Assembly (NCBI RefSeq): GCF_034440735.1
Contig: NZ_CP140099.1
Location: forward strand, 62,001-126,000
Direction: 5' to 3'
From: Deinococcus sp. AB2017081
GTDB lineage: Bacteria; Deinococcota; Deinococci; Deinococcales; Deinococcaceae
DNA length: 64,000 nt
Shown here: positions 48,668 to 56,559 of the stretch, piece after piece
How positions within the stretch are numbered: position 1 is the first letter of the stretch
How the letters are laid out: the number at the start of each line of letters is the position of its first letter
The notes under the pieces: generated by a model
Databases searched by the model: none
Told to the model about the DNA's origin: nothing
What the model saw: the letters and a program-made list of their open reading frames with translations, nothing else
Program-made: the position numbers and the translations under genes

Positions 48668-49429
48668 ATGTCCGGTGAGCCGCTCCCAGAAGCGCTGGAA
48701 TCCGCGGACGCCCGGCGTACCCTGCGTGAGATCCTGGAGGCCTGCCGGGTGGTGACCGGCCCGCAGCTCCAGCGCTGGGGGTTGGAGGCGGCGGCGCGGG
48801 AATTGGAATTGACTCACGCCAGCAGAACCGTTCGGACGCGGACGACCCAACCACATAGCGCCGTGCCGATACGTTTCGTGGTGCTCGAACCCTACTGGCT
48901 GCGGAGGTCCGCGCGAGAGCTGATGCACTGGGCCGCCACCGCGGAGCTGTTCGTGGCAAACATCCTGCCGCCGACCGGAAGGTGGACACTGGTCGACAGT
49001 CGGTCAGGTCAGCGTGGACACTATCCAGATGCCGAGTTCATCATGCCGGTCAACGGGTTAAGCGCAGCCTTTGAAGTCGACGCGGGCTACGCCCCGGCAA
49101 AGGTCGAGGCCAAGCTCCTCGCTTACGCCGGTCTGGGCTACTCAACGATCATGTGGGGCGTGACCATCCACGCACGGGTTCCGACGGTGGCACGCATGGC
49201 GACGGAGCTAATGAGGACGCACAGACTGCCGGGCGTCACTTTGGTGATCAGCCGGTACATCAACTTCTGGGATGTCCGGGATCCCTACCACGACCGGCGT
49301 CGCTGCCACAAACCGATGAAGGCCGCGGTAGCCCTACCGGACGCTGAGGTGCAGTTCAGAGCCGCATATGCCACGGCCACGCTGGAGGCGCGGCCCTGGC
49401 TGAAAGGCCGGACGTCCAGGTCGACCTGA
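48668..49429 (+). CDS. Replication-relaxation-like family protein, 253 aa
   Basis: The central region PDAEFIMPVNGLSAAFEVDA, then KVEAKLLAYAGLGYSTIMWG resembles the nuclease-like core (D...ExD...K..Y) of the replication-relaxation family seen on plasmids of Gram-positive bacteria and Deinococcus. An N-terminal winged-helix-like region precedes it. The ATG is the first after the divergent AT-rich gap. Assignment is moderate. Confidence 0.6.
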   Translation: MSGEPLPEALESADARRTLREILEACRVVTGPQLQRWGLEAAARELELTHASRTVRTRTTQPHSAVPIRFVVLEPYWLRRSARELMHWAATAELFVANILPPTGRWTLVDSRSGQRGHYPDAEFIMPVNGLSAAFEVDAGYAPAKVEAKLLAYAGLGYSTIMWGVTIHARVPTVARMATELMRTHRLPGVTLVISRYINFWDVRDPYHDRRRCHKPMKAAVALPDAEVQFRAAYATATLEARPWLKGRTSRST

Positions 49430-49456
49430 GGTGCTGCGCCCGCCCTGGCATCAGCG

Positions 49457-50227
49457 TCACTGGCCGTAACGGCCCGTCACCGGTTCAGGATGTGGGACAT
49501 GGATGACGCGCACAAGGGTGCGTACCAGTCGGCCGCTCTGGTAGGGAAACCTGCGTTCGTGCTCCTCGACGCCGCGCTGTTGCCGCAGATTGATCTCGCG
49601 CTCCACCCTCCAGACTGCCGCGAGATCCGGCACGGCGAGCAGAAGTGGGCTGTCCCACGACTGGATATTATTCGTGTATTTGCGAACCAGGTGCCGCAGA
49701 CGCTGTTCCGGGCTGCCACCGGACACCATGGCATAGAGGAAGGGGTGACCCTTGACGCGATCCCTTGAGTCGGGCGGTGTGCGGTGATACCGCTGTGAAT
49801 CTGAGAAGTTCGGCGCGCGCAGAATGTGGTACAGGATTTGCGCGGTCACTTTCCGGCCACTCGTCTTCTGCGTGATCCCCGTGGCCCGCTTATGAACACA
49901 ATCAACAACCGTGTATCCCTCTGCCTGCATGCACTCCAGGGCATCATTCTGGTACGCACGGTCAAGAACGGCCGACGGGCCGCTCAGATAAGGGACGTAT
50001 ACCTTTTGGTCAGTGAAATGCGCTCTGCCCAGCGTTCCCAGCGTGACCAGGGTGCCGTGCACCGAGTCATGCGATGTCAGCCAGTGCGATTCAATCAAGC
50101 TCTCCCACGTTGCGATCGGGCCGTGATCACGTTCGAGCCTGCGGGCCGTGACGGCACCGCGGAGTTGCACGTCCTGAACAACGGCCTCCTGAACCTGTGT
50201 CAGGTCGGTCAAGCGCAGGCGGGCCAT
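49457..50227 (-). CDS. Hypothetical plasmid protein, 256 aa
   Basis: I do not recognise it. The N-terminus (ARLRLTDLTQVQEAVVQDVQ) looks like a helix-turn-helix start and the rest is mixed alpha/beta. The ATG at 50227 is set by TACGCT (50234-50239), which ends 6 nt before it, giving a leaderless message. It converges with the relaxation-like gene, 27 bp apart. Confidence 0.65.
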   Translation of the reverse strand: MARLRLTDLTQVQEAVVQDVQLRGAVTARRLERDHGPIATWESLIESHWLTSHDSVHGTLVTLGTLGRAHFTDQKVYVPYLSGPSAVLDRAYQNDALECMQAEGYTVVDCVHKRATGITQKTSGRKVTAQILYHILRAPNFSDSQRYHRTPPDSRDRVKGHPFLYAMVSGGSPEQRLRHLVRKYTNNIQSWDSPLLLAVPDLAAVWRVEREINLRQQRGVEEHERRFPYQSGRLVRTLVRVIHVPHPEPVTGRYGQ

Positions 50228-50312
50228 GGAAGCAGCGTACAAGTCGGAGCCTTGCGGTGCCCTGACAGCGCTCGACGTACGGGAACCCTCGGGCCGATGC
50301 TCACCGGGACGT

Positions 50313-50475
50313 GAAACGACCGTCCTGCAGCGGCAGACGCAGGGTGCAGCCATCGGCCCTCACGGCCATGATGACTGTGCTGGCCTTGAATGCCATGTCC
50401 ATCAGGCCGTCCGGCCGGTCGATGACGATCCTAGCTGCGCCGGGACTGGCCAGTGTGCCGGCGTACCGCCAAGGT
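50313..50475 (-). pseudogene. Decayed paralogue of the 225-aa secreted protein
   Basis: The frame reads RYAGTLASPGAARIVIDRPD, GLMDMAFKAS, then IMAVRADGCTLRLPLQDGRF. It aligns with the intact gene at 52203-52880 (RRAGQLAYTNAARILINLPD, GLMNTAVKVS, IMAVRADAGKLQPLLYDGRF) except for a ~12-residue deletion. No start or signal peptide remains. Confidence 0.75.
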
Positions 50476-51011
50476 CAGCGTCACCGAGGAGCGCGCGGGG
50501 TGCCGCTTGCAGACAATTCCCGGTTGATCGGTCCTGGCGATCTACGCTGCGGAGGGCAGGTCTGGAGGTGTGCAGTGGCTTGGTCAACTCACGCAGGCTG
50601 GGCCGCGCACCACAGGTTGCCTGACGTGCCGGCATGCGGCGAGGACGTGGCCGCGCCTCTCCTGTTCATCACGGAATAATGGTGCACTCGGCGTTCATTT
50701 CCGGGTGCCCTGTCCGTGGCTGGGGATTCGAGCCGCATGCCGGAATCCAGACTCCGCTGGCCGTCAGTCAGGAGAGCTGCCCTCGCCAGGTGTGCGCCCT
50801 GCCGGTTCATCCCGCCCCGATAGTTTGGGAACTGGACACGCTTGGCTCCACCTTGATGGACTGGGTGGCCGGTTGTGGGCACGCGTTCGGTGCGTGTCGT
50901 CTGGTGCGGACCCTGGAGGTGACGCCTGCAGCGACAACTGGGCCTCCTGCGAAAACCCCGCATCAGGGACGTGACCTGCGGCCAGGCAGGGAGTACACGC
51001 AGTTGCCGGGG
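50476..51011. other. Gap with no supported gene
   Basis: About 535 bp separate the relic from the next gene. Part may be the lost 5' end of the relic. Nothing else was found on either strand. Confidence 0.4.
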
Positions 51012-51431
51012 TCAGGGCACGGCTACAAAGCGTGCGTCGAGCCCCTTCAAGATCGCCTCGGCACTGGCGGCGTACGCGCTGCTGTACGTGGCGGTCAGCG
51101 TCGTGGTGTCTGCGGTCGAGATCACCGTGAAGCTCATCTCGTGCGGGGCCGTGCGCACGCTGCTCGCGAACGTCGTCACGTCGACCACCGTCGCATTGGA
51201 GCGCAGCACCACGCCGTTGGTCGTGATCTCCTCCGCCCGCCACGGTTGCCGTCCCGGCTCCACCCGCACGGTCGGGGCCAGCGCCACCACCGCCGCCAGC
51301 ACGGGGTTGTCCCGTCCCGGGGCCGGGGTGCGGTACGTGCGGGTGACCGTCACCCGGGTCGGGGCGGTCACGCGGGTCGGGAGTGGCGCGCAGGCCACCA
51401 GGGCTGGAATGAGAAGCAGGATCGCCTTCAT
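51012..51431 (-). CDS. Putative lipoprotein, 139 aa
   Basis: The signal peptide ends in a lipobox (IPALVACAP). The mature part is Thr/Val-rich and beta-like; no known domain is recognised. It starts 19 nt after the stop of the 236-aa gene on the same strand, so both may be one operon. It would be a substrate for Lgt/LspA/Lnt. Confidence 0.65.
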   Translation of the reverse strand: MKAILLLIPALVACAPLPTRVTAPTRVTVTRTYRTPAPGRDNPVLAAVVALAPTVRVEPGRQPWRAEEITTNGVVLRSNATVVDVTTFASSVRTAPHEMSFTVISTADTTTLTATYSSAYAASAEAILKGLDARFVAVP

Positions 51432-51450
51432 ACGTCACCTCGCACGGTCG

Positions 51451-52161
51451 TCATGGGCGGACGCGGTAGCCGTCCACGGTCAGGGGCAGCACGGCCGTCA
51501 CCGTGTGCTCGCGGTCGAAGGTCTCGGGCGGGATCGCGTTCGGGGCCAGCACAACCGGGTGAGCCTGCAGGTCGCGGATGACGCGGGCGTCCGGCAGGTC
51601 GGTGAGGCGGTAGGTGACCGTGACCGACCGGGCGGTGATGCCCGGCACCAGGTAGGGCTGCTCGGCCCCGGCGGTGATGGGGGCAGCGTCGCGGACCACG
51701 GTGGCGCTGATCACGGACAGCTTCCCGAAGCAGAACTGCTTGATGTGGCCCTCCCCTACCCAGTGCTGTAGGTAGGGGGCGATTGGGGTGACGGTCACGC
51801 GGTCGTACCCGGAGGGAAACGACACGAGGGTCGTCGAACCTTCCAGCAGTCCGTCGAGCAGCGTCTGCGCGGTGTTGAGGGGCTTGAGGCAGGGCCGGAC
51901 GCGCACATCGCCACTGCTGTCCGGCTGCAGGGCCAGGCCGCCGTGGTCGAGGTAGTCCTGGGCGGAGGCATTCAGGGCAGCAGGGTTCAGCCCGCAGTGG
52001 CAGGCCGTCAAGACGGTGCTGAGACTCACCTTCTGATGCCGGAACGAAGGCGTCGTCCGTCCACATAGGTTACTTGCGAACCTCACGCCATAGAAGCTTG
52101 CGCTCCCCATGGCTGGCTGACCTACGCTGGGCTCATTCGCGCCCACCCAATCAATGGTCAA
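51451..52161 (-). CDS. Hypothetical protein, up to 236 aa
   Basis: The frame is coding-like in its last ~190 residues (for example SVTVTYRLTDLPDARVIRDL). The first ~45 residues are doubtful; VSLSTVLTACHCG at about residue 45 could be a truncated lipoprotein signal. The true start may therefore be internal. Family unknown. It resembles neighbours in being beta-rich and probably exported. Confidence 0.55.
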   Translation of the reverse strand: MTIDWVGANEPSVGQPAMGSASFYGVRFASNLCGRTTPSFRHQKVSLSTVLTACHCGLNPAALNASAQDYLDHGGLALQPDSSGDVRVRPCLKPLNTAQTLLDGLLEGSTTLVSFPSGYDRVTVTPIAPYLQHWVGEGHIKQFCFGKLSVISATVVRDAAPITAGAEQPYLVPGITARSVTVTYRLTDLPDARVIRDLQAHPVVLAPNAIPPETFDREHTVTAVLPLTVDGYRVRP

Positions 52162-52202
52162 GCGTCACTGATCAGTAACGCTTCGACCTTGTCGGCCAAT
52201 CT

Positions 52203-52880
52203 CTACTTGACTGGGAAATCAGACTCTTTTGTAAAAGTTATAGTGCTGTTCGCGACGTCCAGGCGCATCCGCTTCCACAACACCCCTCGGCTGCTCTTCA
52301 CCGTGATTTCCAACGTTTTAACTTTCGAATCGACTGTCACGCTGCGGAAACGTCCGTCGTAGAGCAACGGCTGCAGCTTGCCGGCGTCCGCCCTCACTGC
52401 CATGATGGCGTCGCGAGGGAGGTAGGGGCGAACGGCGTACCCGCTGACCTTGACAGCTGTGTTCATCAGGCCATCCGGCAGATTGATGAGGATCCGGGCC
52501 GCGTTGGTATATGCGAGCTGGCCAGCCCGTCGCTCAACCCCATAGAAGGGAAAACTCCACTGTCCACCCATCACATCAAGGAGCGCTCGTGTGGACGACG
52601 CCTTAATGGCGAACTCCGTGGAGGTAGCATTTACCGTCACGCCGCACCCGACGAATCGATAGGGCGTGCTCAGGACGTACAGGTCTTTTTTAACCGTCTT
52701 GACCGGCTCCGGGAAGCGCTCCTGCTCCCTGTACTGGATATCCCACGTACTCAGTACCTGCAGGGTGGCACAGTCTACCGGCCCAGCACCCGCTGTGAGA
52801 CCGCCAACAGTAATGAGAGCGGCCATCCCCCTTGTGACAGCGGCTACGCAGATCCGACGACGTCCAGTGAAGGTATCCAT
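52203..52880 (-). CDS. Secreted hypothetical protein, 225 aa
   Basis: A signal peptide (residues 1-36, core GMAALITVGGLTAGAG) is followed by a beta-rich domain with two cysteines. A decayed paralogue lies at 50313-50475. TAGTCT lies 8 nt before the ATG, so the message may be leaderless. It is divergent from an XRE regulator, with direct repeats between, and may be under its control. Confidence 0.7.
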   Translation of the reverse strand: MDTFTGRRRICVAAVTRGMAALITVGGLTAGAGPVDCATLQVLSTWDIQYREQERFPEPVKTVKKDLYVLSTPYRFVGCGVTVNATSTEFAIKASSTRALLDVMGGQWSFPFYGVERRAGQLAYTNAARILINLPDGLMNTAVKVSGYAVRPYLPRDAIMAVRADAGKLQPLLYDGRFRSVTVDSKVKTLEITVKSSRGVLWKRMRLDVANSTITFTKESDFPVK

Positions 52881-52895
52881 ACGCCGTCAGACTAA

Positions 52896-52931
52896 CGTAC
52901 TTATCGTTATCACACTTATCGTAACTGTACG
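52896..52931. promoter_or_regulatory. Operator-like direct repeats between divergent genes
   Basis: ACTTATCGT occurs at 52899-52907 and 52914-52922, a 15-bp period, inside outer inverted arms CGTAC (52896-52900) and GTACG (52927-52931). It lies between the secreted-protein gene and the XRE gene and may be the XRE binding site. Confidence 0.5.
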
Positions 52932-52960
52932 GATGGTGATGGCACACCGAGATTGAGGAG

Positions 52961-53200
52961 ATGCTGCACGACAAAAAGTCTCCCAGCCCATCACGGCGGC
53001 AGTTTGCTCGCCGACTACGGGAGGAACGGCTGGCGCGCAACCTCACCCAGGAAGGATTGGGAGAACTGGCGAATCTGTCGTGGAACTACATTGGCCAAGT
53101 CGAACGGGGCATTCGCAACATCAGCGTCGATAACATGGACGCTCTAGCCCAAGCGCTTGGACTCCCGCTCGCCGAATTACTCCTACCTATTCAGGAATGA
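52961..53200 (+). CDS. XRE-family regulator, 79 aa
   Basis: Nearly the whole protein is one helix-turn-helix (RREERLARNLTQEGLGELAN-type start, then YIGQVERGIRNISVDNMDAL). Such short XRE proteins act as repressors. The ATG has GAGGAG upstream. It converges with a second XRE gene, 3 bp apart. Confidence 0.88.
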   Translation: MLHDKKSPSPSRRQFARRLREERLARNLTQEGLGELANLSWNYIGQVERGIRNISVDNMDALAQALGLPLAELLLPIQE

Positions 53201-53203
53201 CCT

Positions 53204-53437
53204 TCATCGCTCCACTGGATGGGTGGTGGAGACGCTCCCAGATTTAGGAACCACAATTATCTCCAATCCCAGAGCGTCGAAGATTTCCTGCCACATCTTG
53301 GGCACTTTGCCGCTCTTGCCGGTCAACACGCGCGTGAGATTAGGGCGCTCTACCGAGATGAGATGCGCAAGGTCGCCATGCGTCATCTTGCGTCTCTTCA
53401 ACTCCTGCCTCACCGCCTCTTGCACTTGCTTGTTCAT
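53204..53437 (-). CDS. XRE-type helix-turn-helix protein, 77 aa
   Basis: A compact helix-turn-helix (KRRKMTHGDLAHLISVERPN, LTRVLTGKSGKVP) with a C-terminal beta strand (LGLEIIVVPKSG). The layout resembles antitoxin or phage-type repressors with no toxin gene next to it. An imperfect palindrome lies 29-49 bp upstream. Confidence 0.8.
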   Translation of the reverse strand: MNKQVQEAVRQELKRRKMTHGDLAHLISVERPNLTRVLTGKSGKVPKMWQEIFDALGLEIIVVPKSGSVSTTHPVER

Positions 53438-53465
53438 AGCGCCCCGAATCTACCACTTCTAAATT

Positions 53466-53486
53466 TTGTGCCATATATTGACACAA
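53466..53486 (-). promoter_or_regulatory. Imperfect palindrome upstream of the second XRE gene
   Basis: Arms TTGTGCCA and TGACACAA surround ATATAT (21 bp). It sits where an autorepressor would cover the promoter. Confidence 0.45.
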
Positions 53487-53674
53487 GTATCCTAAAAAGA
53501 TACAATATTCGCACCGTGTGAGGGCTGGCGCTTTCGTAGGGCGGGCTGCTCTCACACGGAATCCAAGTTGAGGTGGATCACTTGACAGTCTATCAACGAT
53601 GTGGCGTGCCTTCGCAAGCACGTTCCCGGCCGAATACTGCTATCACTCCAGCCCGATTGAACTCCTCAGTGGTC

Positions 53675-53962
53675 ATGTCTCCTAATACGCTCAGGGCGGT
53701 CGCCGCGGCCCGACAGCTCTCCCCGCACCCGGTCGACTGGATCGGCACGTGGGTGATGGGAGCTGACGGCCTCGCTCAGCCCGAGTCGGCCGACCTGCCC
53801 GTCTGGCAGCGGGCGCGGGCGCAGGCGCTGGTGTCTGCTGACACCGTTCTCATCACAGTCGGTCACTCCACCGAGCGGCTCGTCGTCCGCGCGTGGGTCG
53901 AGGACGACGAGCCGCCGCGCGCGCTCGAGGTCGTCTGGGCCCAGGCGGGAGGAGCACCATGA
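53675..53962 (+). CDS. Small hypothetical protein before the AddB-like gene, 95 aa
   Basis: The chosen ATG follows a start-poor 5' region; GTG codons just upstream are alternatives. The product is soluble with PVDWIGTWVMGADGLAQPES in front; no family recognised. Its stop overlaps the ATG of the AddB-like gene (ATGA), so it is likely part of that operon. Confidence 0.6.
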   Translation: MSPNTLRAVAAARQLSPHPVDWIGTWVMGADGLAQPESADLPVWQRARAQALVSADTVLITVGHSTERLVVRAWVEDDEPPRALEVVWAQAGGAP

Positions 53963-56559
53963 CCGGCCGGACGCTCCTGACGGGGCCCTACGCCGGTCGC
54001 ATGCTCGGGGCCCTGGGCGAGCGCTGCACTCCGGGCATGACGATCGTCGTCCCGAACGTCCAGGCCGGGATCGCTGTGACCCGGTATCTCCGGAAACACG
54101 CCCGGACAGTGACGCTCACGCAGTTGGCCCGGGACGTCCTGCGGCGCTCGGGATGGCGGGCGATGAGGAGCGGGGAGCGCGACCGGCTGCTACGCGAAGT
54201 GCTCGAGGACGTCGCGCTCGAGTGGCTGGAGGGCATCCGGGATCGGCCGTCCACGCACGCCGTGCTGCTCGGTCTGATCGGCGAGTTGCAGCGGGCCCAC
54301 GTCGATCCCGCGGCCCTTTCCTCCGTGGTGGCCAGTCCCCGGGACGCGGACATCGCGCGTGTGTATGCCGCCTACCACGCTGCCTGCGCGGCGCAGCGCG
54401 TCTACGACGCGTCCGGCACCGAGCACCACGCCGCGCGCCTCCCGGATCTCGCGCCCCATGTGGTCGCGGTGACCGGATTCTGGTACCTGGACGCGTCGCA
54501 GCTCGCCCTGGTGGGCCGGCTCGCCGCGCCGGGGTCGCTCATGACCCTGCCGGGAGGGGCCGGCCTGCCCCGGCGTTCCCAGGAGACGGCCGACGCACTG
54601 GGCACCCAGGGCTGGATGACGTTCACGCTTCCGGGCGGCCCGGTCACGGCGGGCGACCACGTCACGGCCGGCGTTCTGGACGGGCATGTGGTGCCGGAGC
54701 TCATAGCGGGTGAGGCGGCCGACCTCGACGGTGAGGTCCGGCTCGCCCTGCAGGAGGTGCGGCGGTGGCTGAGGGCGGGCGTGCCGCCCGAGGAGATCGC
54801 GGTGATTGTCCGCCTCGAGGGCCGCTACATTGACGCGCTGGCGGACATCGGTGCGGAGTACAGCCTGCCGCTGCTCAGCGGCGCGCAGCGGCCCCTGCGG
54901 GAGGCCGGGCTGGGCCGGCTGCTGCGCGCGTGGATCCGCGCCCAGGAGAGTGGATGGGCCTACGCGGACACGCGCGCCCTGCTGACGGATCCGCTGCTCG
55001 AATGGCCGTGGACGCTGGAACGGGCCGCGGCGCTACAGGGATCGCGGCCGGCCGGCCTGGACGCGTGGAATCCCGACCTGCGCTGGCTGGCCCTGCCGGC
55101 CGTCACGACCCGCGCGGCGGGGTTCCGTGCCGTGCAGCGGCTGCTCCGGGAGGGTGGGGTGGGGGCCCGCTGCCGGCGCGATCCCGAGCTCAACCGGTGG
55201 GTCACTGCCGCCTTGCGGCATCTCCGCCCGTGGAGCGCGGACGACGCGGCCGGTGCGCGCGAGGCCGTGCTCGCGGAGCTGGGTTTCGCGCTGGGCGCGG
55301 TGACCCAGCCGGCCCTGAACACGCGCAGCGGGGTGCGGGTGCTCAACCCGCTGGGCGCGCTGGGCCGCTCGTTCCGGCGGGTGGTGATCCTCGGGCTGGC
55401 GGACGGGACCTTCCCCATCCGGCGCCGCGACCACGCGCTGGTGGACACGGTCACGCGCCGCCGGTGGGCCGCCGGCGGGGTCGCGCTGCCGGACGTGTTG
55501 AGCCTCGCGGACGTCGAGGAACCGCTGCTGCTCGGCTGCGTCGCCACGGCGCGCGAGCAGCTGGTCATCACCCGCCCCCGGCGGGACGACGCCGGCGACC
55601 CCCTGGCCCCGAGTCCGTTCTGGGCGCGGTTCCAGCCGGGCCAGACGCTGGCTGCTCCGCCGCCCGGCTCGGCGCTGGAGCAGGAGATCCGCCGCGCCCT
55701 GCGCGGCCACGCCAGCGCCGACGTGGCGCGCCGCGCGGCCTACGAGCGCGACCGCGTGGCCGGGCACCTGACGGCCCACAGCGGCCTCCTCCCGAATGGC
55801 GTGGCCGTGACGGAGCGCGCGTGGTCCCTGAGCGAGCTCCACGTCGCGTCGCTGTGCCGGATGCGGTGGTTTCTAGAGCATGGCCTCGGTGTCCGCGACC
55901 CCGGCCGCGCGTGGACGCAGCTGGCCCAAGTGGCGCTCGACGGTGCCCTGGGGGTGGGCGAAGACGGGCCGGACGCGCAGTTCGCAGCGGCCGGGCACGC
56001 CGTGGATGTCCGGGCGGCCGAGCTGCGGCGCAGCGGCTGGCACCCGGGCCGGTTGTGGCCAGTGCGGCGCTCGGAACTGCTGGCCGGCACGCGACGGGTG
56101 CTGCGGCACCCGAACTGGCAGCCGCCCGGAATGACGGTTCGGCGGGGCACTCACACCCGCCGCGTGACCGTGCAGGCCGGGGCGCATGCCGTGACGCTCA
56201 ACGTCCGGATCGACCGGCTCGACGACGTGGCGGGTGAGGCCCGGGTCACGCTGTACCGGCCGGGCGACGCTCCCCGGGCCGTGGACACGGCCGCGGCGCT
56301 CACGGGGGCCCACCGGCTGGCCCTGACCCTGGAGGCGGCAGGGGCCGCGGCGGGCCGCTACGTGTCGCTGGCCTCCGGGCGGGCAGTGGATCCGCTGCCG
56401 GACGAGAATCAGGCGGTCGCGCCGCTGGCCGCGCAGGCCAGGGGGGTGCTGGCCGGGGTGCTGGACACCCTCGCGGCGGGCGACGTGCGGCCGAGGACGC
56501 CGGAGCCCCGCGTCTGCGGCGCGTGTCCGGGTCGGGCCGTGTGCCGGGTGGCCGCGTGA
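53959..56559 (+). CDS. AddB-like subunit of an exonuclease/helicase, 866 aa
   Basis: The protein resembles AddB/RexB: an N-terminal helicase-like fold lacking a Walker A (GPYAGRMLGAL), a UvrD-like middle (VVILGLADGTFPIRRRDHAL), and a C-terminal RecB-type domain. Four cysteines of an Fe-S cluster are in place (SLCRMRWFLEHGL, then CGACPGRAVC). The nuclease core RIDRLDD is followed by VTLYRPGD where active enzymes have an (I/V)DYK motif, so nuclease activity is probably lost. It overlaps the AddA-like gene (GTGA). Confidence 0.8.
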   Translation: MTGRTLLTGPYAGRMLGALGERCTPGMTIVVPNVQAGIAVTRYLRKHARTVTLTQLARDVLRRSGWRAMRSGERDRLLREVLEDVALEWLEGIRDRPSTHAVLLGLIGELQRAHVDPAALSSVVASPRDADIARVYAAYHAACAAQRVYDASGTEHHAARLPDLAPHVVAVTGFWYLDASQLALVGRLAAPGSLMTLPGGAGLPRRSQETADALGTQGWMTFTLPGGPVTAGDHVTAGVLDGHVVPELIAGEAADLDGEVRLALQEVRRWLRAGVPPEEIAVIVRLEGRYIDALADIGAEYSLPLLSGAQRPLREAGLGRLLRAWIRAQESGWAYADTRALLTDPLLEWPWTLERAAALQGSRPAGLDAWNPDLRWLALPAVTTRAAGFRAVQRLLREGGVGARCRRDPELNRWVTAALRHLRPWSADDAAGAREAVLAELGFALGAVTQPALNTRSGVRVLNPLGALGRSFRRVVILGLADGTFPIRRRDHALVDTVTRRRWAAGGVALPDVLSLADVEEPLLLGCVATAREQLVITRPRRDDAGDPLAPSPFWARFQPGQTLAAPPPGSALEQEIRRALRGHASADVARRAAYERDRVAGHLTAHSGLLPNGVAVTERAWSLSELHVASLCRMRWFLEHGLGVRDPGRAWTQLAQVALDGALGVGEDGPDAQFAAAGHAVDVRAAELRRSGWHPGRLWPVRRSELLAGTRRVLRHPNWQPPGMTVRRGTHTRRVTVQAGAHAVTLNVRIDRLDDVAGEARVTLYRPGDAPRAVDTAAALTGAHRLALTLEAAGAAAGRYVSLASGRAVDPLPDENQAVAPLAAQARGVLAGVLDTLAAGDVRPRTPEPRVCGACPGRAVCRVAA

